From Calditerrivibrio nitroreducens DSM 19672 (GTDB lineage: Bacteria; Chrysiogenota; Deferribacteres; Deferribacterales; Calditerrivibrionaceae): DNA of 64,000 nucleotides. Position 1 is the first letter of the stretch; each line of letters starts with the position of its first letter. The stretch spans positions 1,240,001 through 1,304,000 of the forward strand of contig NC_014758.1 of the NCBI RefSeq assembly GCF_000183405.1. The letters are read 5' to 3'. This document shows, piece after piece, positions 33,776-43,079 of the stretch. The notes under the pieces are model-generated. The model was not told the origin of the DNA and made no database searches. It worked only from the letters and a program-made list of their open reading frames with translations. The position numbers were made by a program, and so were the translations under genes.

Positions 33776-34228
33776 CTAAATTTTACCACATATTACATCA
33801 TTTACCAGTGTGTTTACCTCTTTACCATCATATCTACCCTGAATACGTCCCATCACACTTCTCATAACCACACCGAAATTCTTTTTGTCAGTTATATCAA
33901 CCTTAGCAACCTCTTCCTTTATAATGGAAATGACTTCATCTTTGGTCAAACCTTTCGGTAGATACTTTTCAAGATATTTAAGCTCTTCCTCCTCTTTTTC
34001 CACAAGGTCATTTCTGCCAGCATTTTTAAACTGCTCTATGGAATCCTTTCTTTTCTTTATGGAAGATTGTATTACCTTTACCACCTCATCATCTGATAAT
34101 TCCCCTATCTTGGCTATTTCAGCATTTTTTATCTCTGCTTTAATCATCCTTACAGCATTAAGCGCCAGTTGATTTTTCTCCTTCATATACTGCTTCATAT
34201 CTTCATTGATCATCTCTTTTAAACCCAT
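33776..34228 (-). CDS. yqeY: GatB/YqeY-domain protein
   Basis: A 150-residue helical protein matching the YqeY family, related to the tRNA-binding tail of GatB (amidotransferase subunit). Signatures are LNAVRMIKAEIKNAEI, SIKKRKDSIEQFKNAGR, EEEELKYLEKYLPK and the terminal KNFGVVMRSVMGRIQGRYDG. Function is not established; tRNA or aminoacyl-tRNA related by homology. ATG 34226-34228 follows AGGAGG with 8-base spacing inside the preceding gene (26-base overlap). Confidence 0.9.
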   Translation of the reverse strand: MGLKEMINEDMKQYMKEKNQLALNAVRMIKAEIKNAEIAKIGELSDDEVVKVIQSSIKKRKDSIEQFKNAGRNDLVEKEEEELKYLEKYLPKGLTKDEVISIIKEEVAKVDITDKKNFGVVMRSVMGRIQGRYDGKEVNTLVNDVICGKI

Positions 34229-34739
34229 GTATCTTTCCTCCTTTTCTCTTTCCTATAACCCTTGCCATCATAAACAAAAGATCGGAAAGCCTATTTATAA
34301 ATCTTAAAACAATTTTGTCAACATTTTCGTGTACAGAAAGCTCCACCACCCTTCTTTCAAACCTCCGGCATATAGTTCTACAGATATCTGCAATAGAGGC
34401 TTCATAACACTCGGATGGTACCACAAAACCTTTCAATTCCCCCACTTCATTTTCAAAACTATTCAAAAGCTCTTCAATCTTAGACAAATCCTTTTCCTCA
34501 ATTAAGAATCTCTCATTCTCTCTTGTTGTGGCAAGATATGAATTTATCCTGTAAAGTGTATTCTGGATCAACTCAATTTCATCATAAAAATCTGAATAGC
34601 TGTTCTTTAACAAACCAAGAAAGCTTATCAACTCATCACAGGTACCGTAGGCTTCCACCCTGAGATCATACTTTTTTACCCTTTCACCGGAATAAAGGGA
34701 TGTCTCACCACCATCCCCCTTCTTTGTGGCGATACTCAT
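34203..34739 (-). CDS. PduO-type cob(I)alamin adenosyltransferase
   Basis: Transfers adenosyl from ATP to cob(I)alamin to make coenzyme B12. The 178-residue protein has the N-terminal KKGDGGETSLYSGERVKK ATP-binding strand, EAYGTCDELISFLGL, and CRTICRRFERRVVEL near residue 130. The usual PGG loop is replaced by VVPSECYEAS, a mild divergence. No other cobalamin gene is nearby, so it probably serves salvage. It ends inside yqeY and begins 3 bases after pfkA ends on the map. Confidence 0.87.
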   Translation of the reverse strand: MSIATKKGDGGETSLYSGERVKKYDLRVEAYGTCDELISFLGLLKNSYSDFYDEIELIQNTLYRINSYLATTRENERFLIEEKDLSKIEELLNSFENEVGELKGFVVPSECYEASIADICRTICRRFERRVVELSVHENVDKIVLRFINRLSDLLFMMARVIGKRKGGKIHGFKRDDQ

Positions 34740-34742
34740 CTA

Positions 34743-35705
34743 TTATCTACTCAGTACTTCAGCAATCTCAATCAGCTTATGATCTAAAGGTTTTTTAAGC
34801 CCTATGATATCTTTAAAGGGCACAAGCTCAATTTTGGTCTTCTGTAGAGCCGTCATAGATGCCGTAACACCATCAAGGAGAGCCTCCACTGCAGCCGTAC
34901 CCATTCTGGTGGCTAAAATTCGATCAAAAACAGTTGGGCTACCACCACGCTGCAGATGTCCAAGCACCGTCACCCTCGTATCAAAGCCACCTATCATACC
35001 GAAAACCTTCCCAAAATCCATTGCAGATCCAACCCCTTCTGCTATAATTATGATACTTCTACTCTTACCCTCTTCGTAACGTTTTTTTATTTTGGCAATT
35101 ATCTTTTCTATATCGTATTGAACTTCAGGGATTAAAACAGCTTCCGCACCGGTGGCAATTGCTGAAACAAGTGCGAGATAACCACAATTTCTACCCATCA
35201 CCTCTATCAAAAACGTCCTGTCATGTGAACTGGCGGTATCATTTATTGAGTCCACCGCTCTAACTATAGTATTTAAAGCGGTATCAACACCTATCGACAT
35301 ATCAGTGCAACAAAGGTCATTGTCTATCGATCCAGGAATACCTATTGTTTTAATCCCATACCTCTCCGAAAGTATCTTTGCTCCTGTGAGAGATCCATCA
35401 CCACCTATTATGATAAGTCCTTCTATACCTAATTCTGCAAGATTATTTACCGCTTTCCTCTGCCCCTCATCGGTTTTAAATTCCATGGACCGGGCACTTT
35501 TTAAAATCGTACCACCCCGCTGAATGATATTTGCAACAGATTTATTACTCATTGGAATAATCTTCCCCTCAATTAACCCTTTATATCCCTGCTCAATCCC
35601 GAAAGGTTCGAGATTATGAGCAATAGCGGTTCTAACAACGCTTCTTATGGCCGCATTCATACCAGGACAATCCCCACCACTTGTCATAACCGCAATTCTT
35701 TTCAT
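34743..35705 (-). CDS. pfkA: ATP-dependent 6-phosphofructokinase PfkA
   Basis: Phosphorylates fructose 6-phosphate in glycolysis. The 320-residue enzyme shows TSGGDCPGMNAA (8-19), ATP-site GGDGS (101-105) and the catalytic PGSIDND (124-130). Gly at position 104 and the absence of Lys in the PGSIDND motif point to ATP rather than pyrophosphate as donor. I chose ATG 35703-35705 since GGGGG lies 5 bases before it and the start then aligns with E. coli PfkA. It follows queC by 10 bases. Confidence 0.95.
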   Translation of the reverse strand: MKRIAVMTSGGDCPGMNAAIRSVVRTAIAHNLEPFGIEQGYKGLIEGKIIPMSNKSVANIIQRGGTILKSARSMEFKTDEGQRKAVNNLAELGIEGLIIIGGDGSLTGAKILSERYGIKTIGIPGSIDNDLCCTDMSIGVDTALNTIVRAVDSINDTASSHDRTFLIEVMGRNCGYLALVSAIATGAEAVLIPEVQYDIEKIIAKIKKRYEEGKSRSIIIIAEGVGSAMDFGKVFGMIGGFDTRVTVLGHLQRGGSPTVFDRILATRMGTAAVEALLDGVTASMTALQKTKIELVPFKDIIGLKKPLDHKLIEIAEVLSR

Positions 35706-35715
35706 AATTCCCCCT

Positions 35716-36381
35716 TTATTTTTTATATGGGATAGGATCAACCATCCCAGCCTCTTTGAAACCTTTTAATCTAAGTAAACAACTATCACAAACACCACAT
35801 GCAACTTCATTTTCGCCATAACATGACCAGGTCAATTCAAAAGGTGCCCCCAATTTCGCACCTATACGGACAATCTCCCCCTTGGTCTTGTCAATCAAAG
35901 GTGTTTCTATCAAAAGGTCAGTATAGGCAAGCCCAACTTTTAAAATCTGATTGAATGCATCGTAAAACTGTTTTCTACAATCGGGATAACCGCTACTATC
36001 CTCCTCCACAACACCGATGAAGATCCTATCAGCCCTGATGACCTCAGCCCAGCTAACAGCAATGGATAGAATATTTCCGTTTCTAAAAGGCACATAGGTA
36101 TTTGGAATATCTTTTCTAAAAGGGTCACCTCTTTCGATTTCTATTGAATCCACAGTCAGAGAGGATCCGCCTATCACTTTTAAATAGCTGATATCAACAA
36201 TCAGTTTCCCCACCACTTTAAAAAAATCTGCCAATTTATTGAAGGACTCAAGCTCTTTTTTTTCAGTTTTCTGACCATAATTTATATGAAGAAAATAAAG
36301 AGAGTACCCCATATTTTTAGCAATTGCAGCGGTCACACAGCTGTCCAATCCCCCACTCACGAGCACAATCCCTTTTTTCAT
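35716..36381 (-). CDS. queC: 7-cyano-7-deazaguanine synthase QueC
   Basis: Makes preQ0 from 7-carboxy-7-deazaguanine for queuosine synthesis. The 221-residue enzyme has the PP-loop SGGLDSCVT (9-17), EEDSSGYPDCR, and a C-terminal zinc site built from four Cys in CYGENEVACGVCDSCLLR. Downstream pathway genes queA and tgt are 18 kb away in this window. Lies in the trk-pfk run, with 9 bases to trkH. Confidence 0.95.
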   Translation of the reverse strand: MKKGIVLVSGGLDSCVTAAIAKNMGYSLYFLHINYGQKTEKKELESFNKLADFFKVVGKLIVDISYLKVIGGSSLTVDSIEIERGDPFRKDIPNTYVPFRNGNILSIAVSWAEVIRADRIFIGVVEEDSSGYPDCRKQFYDAFNQILKVGLAYTDLLIETPLIDKTKGEIVRIGAKLGAPFELTWSCYGENEVACGVCDSCLLRLKGFKEAGMVDPIPYKK

Positions 36382-36390
36382 AAGGTTCTC

Positions 36391-37842
36391 CTATTTTTTC
36401 CAGTAGTATGGTGTTATTATAATAAGAAATGTATAAATTTCAAGTCTTCCCAACAGCATACCAAAACTTAAAGTCCATTTTGTAAAATCAGAAAAAGAAC
36501 TATAATTATCCATAGGTCCCACTGCACCAAAGCCGGGGCCGATATTTCCAACACACGCCAGAGAAGCAGTAACTGCCGTAGTAAGATCAACTCCGGAGAT
36601 GCTTATTATGATAATTATAAAAAGGTTTGTGAGCATATACAAAAAGAAGAAACCTGAAATTGCATAAACTGTGTTTTTTCTGACAGACTCACCATTTATC
36701 TTCAAGACAAATACCCCTCTTGGGTGTACGAGGTATTTCATTTCATTGATGGCCTGTTTTAAAAGGGTTAGCACCCTTATCACCTTTATCCCACCACCGG
36801 TGGATCCGGAGCAACCACCCACAAACATCAAAGCAAAAAGTAGTACCTGAGAAAAAGCCGACCACTTTTCGTAGTCAGCTGAAGCAAAGCCTGTGGTTGT
36901 AATGATGGTGGCCACCTGAAAAAAAGCTGATCTAATACTATCGTGGAATGATAAACCAAGTGAATTATAAAGGTCCACTCCGATAATAAAAGTATACAAC
37001 CCTATCAAAGCCACATAAAATTTCCACTCTGAATCTTTCTTTAGTATCTCAAATCGCCCCAGAAAAAGTTTATAATGAAGAGTAAAATTCATCCCGGCAA
37101 GTATCATAAATATTGCCACCACCCATTCGTAGTATGGGTTTTTATATGATAAAAAACTCTCATTTTTCACAGAAAAACCACCTGTGGCAAGGGTGGCAAA
37201 GGAATGGTTTAACGCATCGAAAAAATTCATCCCTCCAACCATTAAAAGCAACACTTCAGCCAGTGTCAGAGCAATATATATAAACCATAGATACTTGGCG
37301 GTGGTGGTTATCCTTGGAGATATCTTATCAACGGAAGGTCCAGGGGCTTCTGCTTTGATAAGCTGCATCCCTCCTATCCCTAAAAGGGGTAAAATTGCTA
37401 CAGTAAGCACAACTATCCCCATTCCACCCAACCAGTGAGTGAGTGATCTCCAAAACAGAATCGATTTTGGAAGGTGCTCCACCGCAGTAAAGATAGTTGC
37501 TCCGGTGGTGGTATAACCCGATATACTTTCAAAAAAGGCATCTGTAAATGAATTTACAACACCGGAGAGGGTATAAGGCAGGGCACTCACCAGTGATATG
37601 ACAATCCATCCAATAGATACTAAAAACATACCGTCAGCTGATGACAGATAATTCTTTTTTACCTTTCTAAAAAGAAATATTAATATAAAACTTACGCATA
37701 AATTGAAAATCATTGTGAAGAAAAAAACCTTTGCAACAAAAACTTCTTTGTAAATATATGCTACGATTATTGGAAATATCATAAAAAGAGACACAATCAA
37801 AACTAAATATCCAAAAACTTTAAATATAAATTTAAATCTCAT
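36391..37842 (-). CDS. trkH: potassium uptake protein TrkH
   Basis: Membrane subunit of the Trk potassium channel/transporter. The 483-residue protein has four pore-helix repeats with filter-like segments SGYTTTGATIF, HSFATLATGGFSV, ATIITTTGFAS and LACVGNIGPGFG, as in the SKT superfamily. It follows trkA by 2 bases and works with it. Confidence 0.94.
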   Translation of the reverse strand: MRFKFIFKVFGYLVLIVSLFMIFPIIVAYIYKEVFVAKVFFFTMIFNLCVSFILIFLFRKVKKNYLSSADGMFLVSIGWIVISLVSALPYTLSGVVNSFTDAFFESISGYTTTGATIFTAVEHLPKSILFWRSLTHWLGGMGIVVLTVAILPLLGIGGMQLIKAEAPGPSVDKISPRITTTAKYLWFIYIALTLAEVLLLMVGGMNFFDALNHSFATLATGGFSVKNESFLSYKNPYYEWVVAIFMILAGMNFTLHYKLFLGRFEILKKDSEWKFYVALIGLYTFIIGVDLYNSLGLSFHDSIRSAFFQVATIITTTGFASADYEKWSAFSQVLLFALMFVGGCSGSTGGGIKVIRVLTLLKQAINEMKYLVHPRGVFVLKINGESVRKNTVYAISGFFFLYMLTNLFIIIIISISGVDLTTAVTASLACVGNIGPGFGAVGPMDNYSSFSDFTKWTLSFGMLLGRLEIYTFLIIITPYYWKK

Positions 37843-37844
37843 CT

Positions 37845-39188
37845 CTACTCTACAAAAAGCTCCTCAATATCTTTAATAGCATCTTTAAGTGCAAACGTTA
37901 TGACAATATCTCCACTTTTGAAAACGAAATTACCGTCGGGTATATAGCTTTTGCCATCTCTATTTACAGCCACAATAACGGAATCCTTAGGTATCGGACA
38001 CTCTTTTATCCTAAGCCCTTCAAGATCTGTTCCCGGTTTCAATAAAAACTCAATTGCCTCCGCTTTACCATTAAAAATAGAGTAAACATTTAGAATATTA
38101 CCCCGCTTTATATACTTCAAAATAGCATTAACTGCACTCAATTTAGGACTTATACATATATCTATTCCAAGACCACTGGCCATGTGAAGGTAATTATTTT
38201 TATCGATAAGAGCGATAGCCCTTTTTACCCCGATAGATTTGTAGTAGCTTGCTGATAAGATATTTATTTCATCGTTGTCGGTGGCAGTAATTATTAGATC
38301 TTTACTGTTTAAATCTTCTTCTTCAAGCAACGACTCATCGGAGATATCACTATTTAACACAAGAACATCCGGAAACATTTCCGCAAGTTTTTTCGACTTT
38401 TCATAATCTTTTTCAATTACGATAATCTCTCTTCCTTTACTGATCAAACCATCAATAACAAGCCGCTGAATTTTGCCACCACCAGCTATCAGAACAGATT
38501 TTATCTTTCTTCTTTTTAAGCCTATGTGAGAAAAAAGATGATCAAGATCTCCCCTTGATCCCACCACAAAAAGATGGTCACCCCTTTTTACCTCATATTT
38601 ACCAGCAGGTATTAAAAAATTATTTTCATTGAAAATCCCCGCAACCACAAAGGGTATATTGCTCTTTTTCCTTATTGTTTCGAGTGTTTTACCGGCTATA
38701 TTGACGTCATCATCCACAAAAACTTCCCGCAACTGAATGTCGGTATCATCAAACACAAAAATATCACTTACAGCACCATATTCAACAGCTCTTATAATAG
38801 ATTTAGCCGCCTCCACCTCTGGATTTATAAGATAGTCAAAACCAGCAATCTTTTTATCAAAAAGGTTGATCTTGTGATAATCAATATTTCTTACTCTTGC
38901 TATTTTTGTATCCACAGAAAAGTTTGAATTTACAATAAGGCACGATATCATATTTACTTCATCAGAATCTGTCACGGCGATAAAAAAACTTGCATCATCG
39001 ACATTTATACTTTTTAGCAGTTCATAGTTTGTTACTTCCCCTTCCACCACAAAGCAATCAAGATGCTCATTTACGTATTTAATTCTATCTTTGTCCTTAT
39101 CAATGAGTGTAACATCATAACCGTTCTCCACAAGATGCCTGGCTAGATTAAACCCCACTTCACCTGCACCTGCAATTACAATTTTCAA
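37845..39188 (-). CDS. trkA: Trk potassium channel regulatory protein TrkA (TTG start)
   Basis: Peripheral nucleotide-binding gating subunit of Trk. Two RCK modules: the first Rossmann motif IAGAGEVG lies at residues 5-12 and the second IAGGGKIQ lies near residue 230, each followed by a TrkA-C domain. A GTG lies 12 bases further upstream, but TTG 39186-39188 is favoured because GGGG sits 7 bases before it and the product then begins MKIVIAGAGEVG, as family members do (447 residues). First gene of the trkA-to-mutS2 run. Confidence 0.92.
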   Translation of the reverse strand: MKIVIAGAGEVGFNLARHLVENGYDVTLIDKDKDRIKYVNEHLDCFVVEGEVTNYELLKSINVDDASFFIAVTDSDEVNMISCLIVNSNFSVDTKIARVRNIDYHKINLFDKKIAGFDYLINPEVEAAKSIIRAVEYGAVSDIFVFDDTDIQLREVFVDDDVNIAGKTLETIRKKSNIPFVVAGIFNENNFLIPAGKYEVKRGDHLFVVGSRGDLDHLFSHIGLKRRKIKSVLIAGGGKIQRLVIDGLISKGREIIVIEKDYEKSKKLAEMFPDVLVLNSDISDESLLEEEDLNSKDLIITATDNDEINILSASYYKSIGVKRAIALIDKNNYLHMASGLGIDICISPKLSAVNAILKYIKRGNILNVYSIFNGKAEAIEFLLKPGTDLEGLRIKECPIPKDSVIVAVNRDGKSYIPDGNFVFKSGDIVITFALKDAIKDIEELFVE

Positions 39189-39214
39189 AATACACCCCAC
39201 ATAATTTTTAATAG

Positions 39215-39243
39215 TTTATATCATTTATTTTTATAAAAATCAA
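39215..39243 (-). promoter_or_regulatory. sigma-70-type promoter of the trkA run
   Basis: On the minus strand: TTGATT, 17-base spacer, TATAAA, about 27 bases before the trkA start, in the divergent gap with yceD. Confidence 0.55.
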
Positions 39244-39309
39244 AGGGGAAATATCAAATCGGAACTTATTGTAAATTTTATGTTTTAGTAATACCAATAA
39301 TTTTAAAAG

Positions 39310-39338
39310 TTGACAACACAAATACTTTAACATATAAG
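39310..39338 (+). promoter_or_regulatory. sigma-70-type promoter of the yceD-fab run
   Basis: TTGACA (perfect), 17-base spacer, TATAAG, 28 bases before yceD. Together with the divergent trkA promoter it fills the 178-base gap; no operator-like dyad is obvious between them. Confidence 0.7.
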
Positions 39339-39366
39339 AATAGTTCAAATTTTTAACGGTGAGATT

Positions 39367-39879
39367 ATGAAGATTTTTTTTGAACAGATAAAACAGGATG
39401 GAAATGTTGTTAAAACAAATTTCGATTTTGAGGTTGAGGATGTAGTTTTTTCTGTTAGAGATTTTGAGGGTAAATTATATCCGATTAAAAAAGGATATAT
39501 TCTTGATGGAGATATAAAGCTTGTTATTTCAGATAAATGTGACAGATGCTTGAAAAATTTCGATGAAACGTTTAACGAGCACATAACAGTTGAGATAGTA
39601 AGGGAAATATCCACTGATGAGGATGAAGAAAAAGAGTTAGAAGATGATGACATGGGATTCTATCATGTTAAGGAAGACTTTATAAATATTCATGAGATAC
39701 TTTTTCAGGAGGCTGTGTTAATCAGACCGATGAAGAGATTGTGCAATGAGCATTGCAAAGGGATATGCCCCGTATGTGGTAAAGATCTAAATGAAGATAA
39801 ATGTAGCTGTACAAATGAACTGGATGATAGGTGGAAAGCTTTAACAAAGCTATTACAAAACAATAAAATAGAGGTGTAA
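39367..39879 (+). CDS. yceD: YceD/DUF177 protein
   Basis: A 170-residue protein of the DUF177 (YceD) family, nearly always encoded just before rpmF and linked to large-ribosomal-subunit RNA accumulation. It has a CDRCLKNF segment near residue 60 and a C-terminal CNEHCKGICPVCGKDLNEDKC cluster (about 123-143), suggesting bound zinc. GGTGAG precedes the ATG. First gene of the fatty-acid run. Confidence 0.88.
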   Translation: MKIFFEQIKQDGNVVKTNFDFEVEDVVFSVRDFEGKLYPIKKGYILDGDIKLVISDKCDRCLKNFDETFNEHITVEIVREISTDEDEEKELEDDDMGFYHVKEDFINIHEILFQEAVLIRPMKRLCNEHCKGICPVCGKDLNEDKCSCTNELDDRWKALTKLLQNNKIEV

Positions 39880-39881
39880 AG

Positions 39882-40064
39882 ATGCCAAACCCAAAAGGTA
39901 AATCAAGCAGATCAAAGATCGGAGCAAGAAGAAGTCATCACAGGGCAGTTCCACGTGGTTATTCCAAATGCGATAACTGCGGTGAGTTAAAGCTCAGTCA
40001 TGCAGTTTGCCCAAATTGTGGATACTATGCAAAAAAGAAGGTAGTTGAAGTAGAAGAGATCTAA
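39882..40064 (+). CDS. rpmF: 50S ribosomal protein L32
   Basis: A 60-residue ribosomal protein: MPNPKGKSSRSKIGARRSHH basic head, then a four-cysteine zinc ribbon CDNCGEL...CPNCGYY, i.e. the C+ form of L32. It sits between yceD and plsX in the conserved order. Confidence 0.97.
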   Translation: MPNPKGKSSRSKIGARRSHHRAVPRGYSKCDNCGELKLSHAVCPNCGYYAKKKVVEVEEI

Positions 40065-41147
40065 ATGATCAGAGTTGCTGTTGATGCTATGGGGGGGGAT
40101 TTTGCCCCCCAGGAAGTCATAAAAGGTGTTTTGCTTGCCAATAAAGAATACCCGATTGATATAATTTTGGTGGGTGACGAAAGGATAATCAAACAGGAAT
40201 TGGAAAAGCAGGCCAAAACCTCTTCCATAGAAAGGATATTCATCGTGCATGCTGAAGAAGAGATAAAGATGGATGATATCCCATCCATAGCGGCTCGTAG
40301 AAAAAGAAACTCATCTATGCACGTGGGTATGAAGCTGGTCAGGAATGGGGAAGCTAACGCTTTCTTCAGTGCAGGCAACACCGGTGCAATGATGGCGGTA
40401 TCGAAACTCATCCTTAGAACCATAGAAGGGGTTGATAGACCAGCAATAGGAGCAGTATTTCCTAATATAAAATCGAGTACGATCATTCTGGACGTCGGTG
40501 CCAATGTAGATTGTAAGCCTATACATTTTTTACAATTTGCAATTATGGGGAAGGCATACGCCAGATATATATTAAAACTGGAAAACCCAAGGATAGGCTT
40601 ATTAAGCATCGGTGAAGAGGATGTAAAAGGGAATGAACTTACTAAATCTGTATTCACACTACTAAAAAACTCAAATAATTTTAACTTTATCGGGAATGTT
40701 GAAGCAAAAGAGATCTTCAAAGGTGTTGCGGACGTTATAGTTTGTGATGGTTTTACCGGAAACATAGCGTTAAAATCCAGTGAAGCTGCTGCAGGCTATA
40801 TAGGCACACTCCTGAAAGAGGAGCTCAAAAGAACATTTATATCAAAAATAGGAGCGCTACTTGCAAAGGGTGCATTTGATAGAGTCAAAAAAAGAACCGA
40901 TTATACTGAATATGGCGGAGCCCCGTTGCTTGGTGTGGATGGTATAGTCATAATAGGTCACGGCAGTTCAAATGCGAATGCTGTAAAAAATGGGATAAGA
41001 GTCTCTTATGAACTTGCTTTAAATAAAGTCAACACACATATTGCAGAGGATATATTAAATTCTCTGGAAAATCACAAGCAGAATATTTCGCTTTGGGAAA
41101 GCATAAAAGACAAAGTGAAAAACATGGCTTCACAAATCCAGAAGTGA
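40065..41147 (+). CDS. plsX: phosphate acyltransferase PlsX
   Basis: Converts acyl-ACP to acyl-phosphate for the PlsY step of phospholipid synthesis. The 360-residue protein starts IRVAVDAMGGDFAPQEV and has FFSAGNTGAMMA and ILDVGANVDCKP. Its ATG immediately follows the rpmF stop. A large antisense frame inside it is a shadow. Confidence 0.96.
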   Translation: MIRVAVDAMGGDFAPQEVIKGVLLANKEYPIDIILVGDERIIKQELEKQAKTSSIERIFIVHAEEEIKMDDIPSIAARRKRNSSMHVGMKLVRNGEANAFFSAGNTGAMMAVSKLILRTIEGVDRPAIGAVFPNIKSSTIILDVGANVDCKPIHFLQFAIMGKAYARYILKLENPRIGLLSIGEEDVKGNELTKSVFTLLKNSNNFNFIGNVEAKEIFKGVADVIVCDGFTGNIALKSSEAAAGYIGTLLKEELKRTFISKIGALLAKGAFDRVKKRTDYTEYGGAPLLGVDGIVIIGHGSSNANAVKNGIRVSYELALNKVNTHIAEDILNSLENHKQNISLWESIKDKVKNMASQIQK

Positions 41148-41154
41148 GGTTATT

Positions 41155-42132
41155 ATGATATATACAAAAATCTTAGGAACAGGATCTTATTTTCCTGAAA
41201 AAATTCTAACCAACAAAGACCTTGAAAAGATGGTTGATACTACAGATGAGTGGATAACCACACGAACCGGCATAAAAGAAAGAAGGATCTCAATAGATGA
41301 ACCAACTTCTGTATTAGGTATGAAAGCCGCAGAAAAAGCAATCGAAATGGCTCAAATAGATAAAAATGAAATAAGTGGTATAATTGTAGCCACATTTACA
41401 CCTGATACCGTAATGCCTTCCACAGCTTGTGTGATTCAAAATCTACTTGGTATCCAGAACAATTCTTTCGCATTCGACTTAGCTGCAGCCTGTACAGGGT
41501 TTATATATGCTTTATCAGTGGCTGATTCGATGATAAAATCAGGCCTTGTGGATAATATTTTGGTAATTGGTGCAGAAAGAATCTCCCCAAACGTTGACTG
41601 GACAGATAGAAATACTTGTGTTTTATTTGGTGATGGGGCAGGAGCAGTAGTTTTAGGTAAAAGTGAAGAGCCAGGATTTAGATCCTTTCATATACATGCA
41701 GATGGTTCAGCCAATAGACTATTAACACTCGATGTTCTTGGTAGCAACTTTATGGCAAATAGAAAAAACATGAATATCGAAGAAAATCTTTTAAAAATGA
41801 AAGGGAATGAGGTTTTTAAAATAGCTGTAAGGGCTATGGCAGAAGCCACCGCAAAGGCTGTTGAATCCAGCGGTTTAAAATATGAAGAGGTTGACTTTTT
41901 CATCCCACACCAGGCAAATTTGAGGATAATAGATGCCGCAGCCAAAAGAATAAATCTCACTTATGACAAAGTCATTGTTACACTTGACAAGTTTGGCAAT
42001 ACCTCTTCCGCCACAATACCCACCGCACTGGATATTGCTGTAAGGGATGGCAGGATAAAAAGGGGAGCAAATATTGTGTCTGCCGCTTTTGGTGGTGGTT
42101 TGACATGGGGCTCAATGTTGTTTACATTTTAA
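41155..42132 (+). CDS. fabH: beta-ketoacyl-ACP synthase III FabH
   Basis: Starts fatty-acid synthesis by condensing acetyl-CoA with malonyl-ACP. The 325-residue thiolase-fold enzyme has catalytic Cys113 in LAAACTGFIYAL, His in FIPHQANLRI and Asn in FGNTSSATIP. Follows plsX by 7 bases. Confidence 0.96.
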   Translation: MIYTKILGTGSYFPEKILTNKDLEKMVDTTDEWITTRTGIKERRISIDEPTSVLGMKAAEKAIEMAQIDKNEISGIIVATFTPDTVMPSTACVIQNLLGIQNNSFAFDLAAACTGFIYALSVADSMIKSGLVDNILVIGAERISPNVDWTDRNTCVLFGDGAGAVVLGKSEEPGFRSFHIHADGSANRLLTLDVLGSNFMANRKNMNIEENLLKMKGNEVFKIAVRAMAEATAKAVESSGLKYEEVDFFIPHQANLRIIDAAAKRINLTYDKVIVTLDKFGNTSSATIPTALDIAVRDGRIKRGANIVSAAFGGGLTWGSMLFTF

Positions 42133-42146
42133 TATAAGGAGATATG

Positions 42147-43079
42147 ATGGGTAAAATTGCTGTTGTATTCCCCGGTCAGGGCTCACAATACGTGGGAATG
42201 GGTAAAGATTTCTATGAAACTTATTCTGAATCTAAAAAATTTTTCGAAACAGCAGACTCAGTTTTAAATTACAAGCTTACAGATATAATGTTTAATGGGC
42301 CCGAGGATGAACTTAAAATAACTTACAATACACAACCTGCATTACTAACAGTGAGTATAGCCATCTGGGAATTAATAAAAGATAAAGTTGATGTAAGCTA
42401 TTTTGCCGGTCACTCACTGGGTGAATATTCAGCAATTGTTGCGGCAGGTGGCATGAGCTTTAAGGATGCTGTTCTGGCCGTCCACAATAGAGGTAAATTC
42501 ATGCAGGAAGCTGTTCCGGTGGGCACTGGTGCAATGGCGGCGGTTTTATCAATGGATGAATCGATAATACTTGAAACCTGTAAGGAAATTTCAAAAGATG
42601 GTTTTATAGTGGAACCTGCAAACTTTAATTCGGAGGCCCAGATAGTTGTGGCTGGCCATGCCGAAGCAGTTGATAAATTTATAGAGAAAATCAAAGAAAA
42701 AGGTGGTAGAAAAGTGGTAAAGCTTCCGGTTAGTGCCCCATTCCACTGCTCCCTTATGAAACCAGCAGAATTGAAGATGGCAGAGTATTTGAAAAATGTT
42801 CAGATAAAAGATTTATCAAAACCGGTTTTCAATAATGTAACTGCTTCTATGGAAACCACCTCTTTAGAAGTCAGGGAAAATCTTGTAAAACAGGTCTCAT
42901 CACCGGTAAGATGGACAGAGCTAATAAAAAATATGGTAAGTGAAGGTGTGGATACCTTTTTTGAAGTGGGTGCAGGAAATGTATTAACTGGTCTCATAAA
43001 AAAGATTGATAAAAATGTTAAATGTTTTAACATATCTAAGATAGATGACTTACAAACTCTTGGGGGGTTTAATGTTTAA
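42147..43079 (+). CDS. fabD: malonyl-CoA:ACP transacylase FabD
   Basis: Loads malonyl onto ACP. The 310-residue enzyme has FPGQGSQYVGMG at the N-terminus, catalytic Ser in AGHSLGEYSA and His in PVSAPFHCSLM. Two ATG codons are adjacent; the second (42147) has the better spacing from AAGGAG. The end overlaps fabG by 8 bases. Confidence 0.95.
   Translation: MGKIAVVFPGQGSQYVGMGKDFYETYSESKKFFETADSVLNYKLTDIMFNGPEDELKITYNTQPALLTVSIAIWELIKDKVDVSYFAGHSLGEYSAIVAAGGMSFKDAVLAVHNRGKFMQEAVPVGTGAMAAVLSMDESIILETCKEISKDGFIVEPANFNSEAQIVVAGHAEAVDKFIEKIKEKGGRKVVKLPVSAPFHCSLMKPAELKMAEYLKNVQIKDLSKPVFNNVTASMETTSLEVRENLVKQVSSPVRWTELIKNMVSEGVDTFFEVGAGNVLTGLIKKIDKNVKCFNISKIDDLQTLGGFNV

Noticed and set aside
33785-36391. 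Possible preQ1 or cobalamin riboswitch for queC and the adenosyltransferase
   Set aside because: Both genes are internal to a tightly packed run with gaps of 10 bases or less, leaving no room for a leader aptamer.
40061-40765. A 234-codon open frame on the minus strand inside plsX
   Set aside because: plsX on the plus strand is a certain full-length gene; the antisense product is low-complexity Ser/Phe/Leu/Ile with no ribosome site and is a composition effect.
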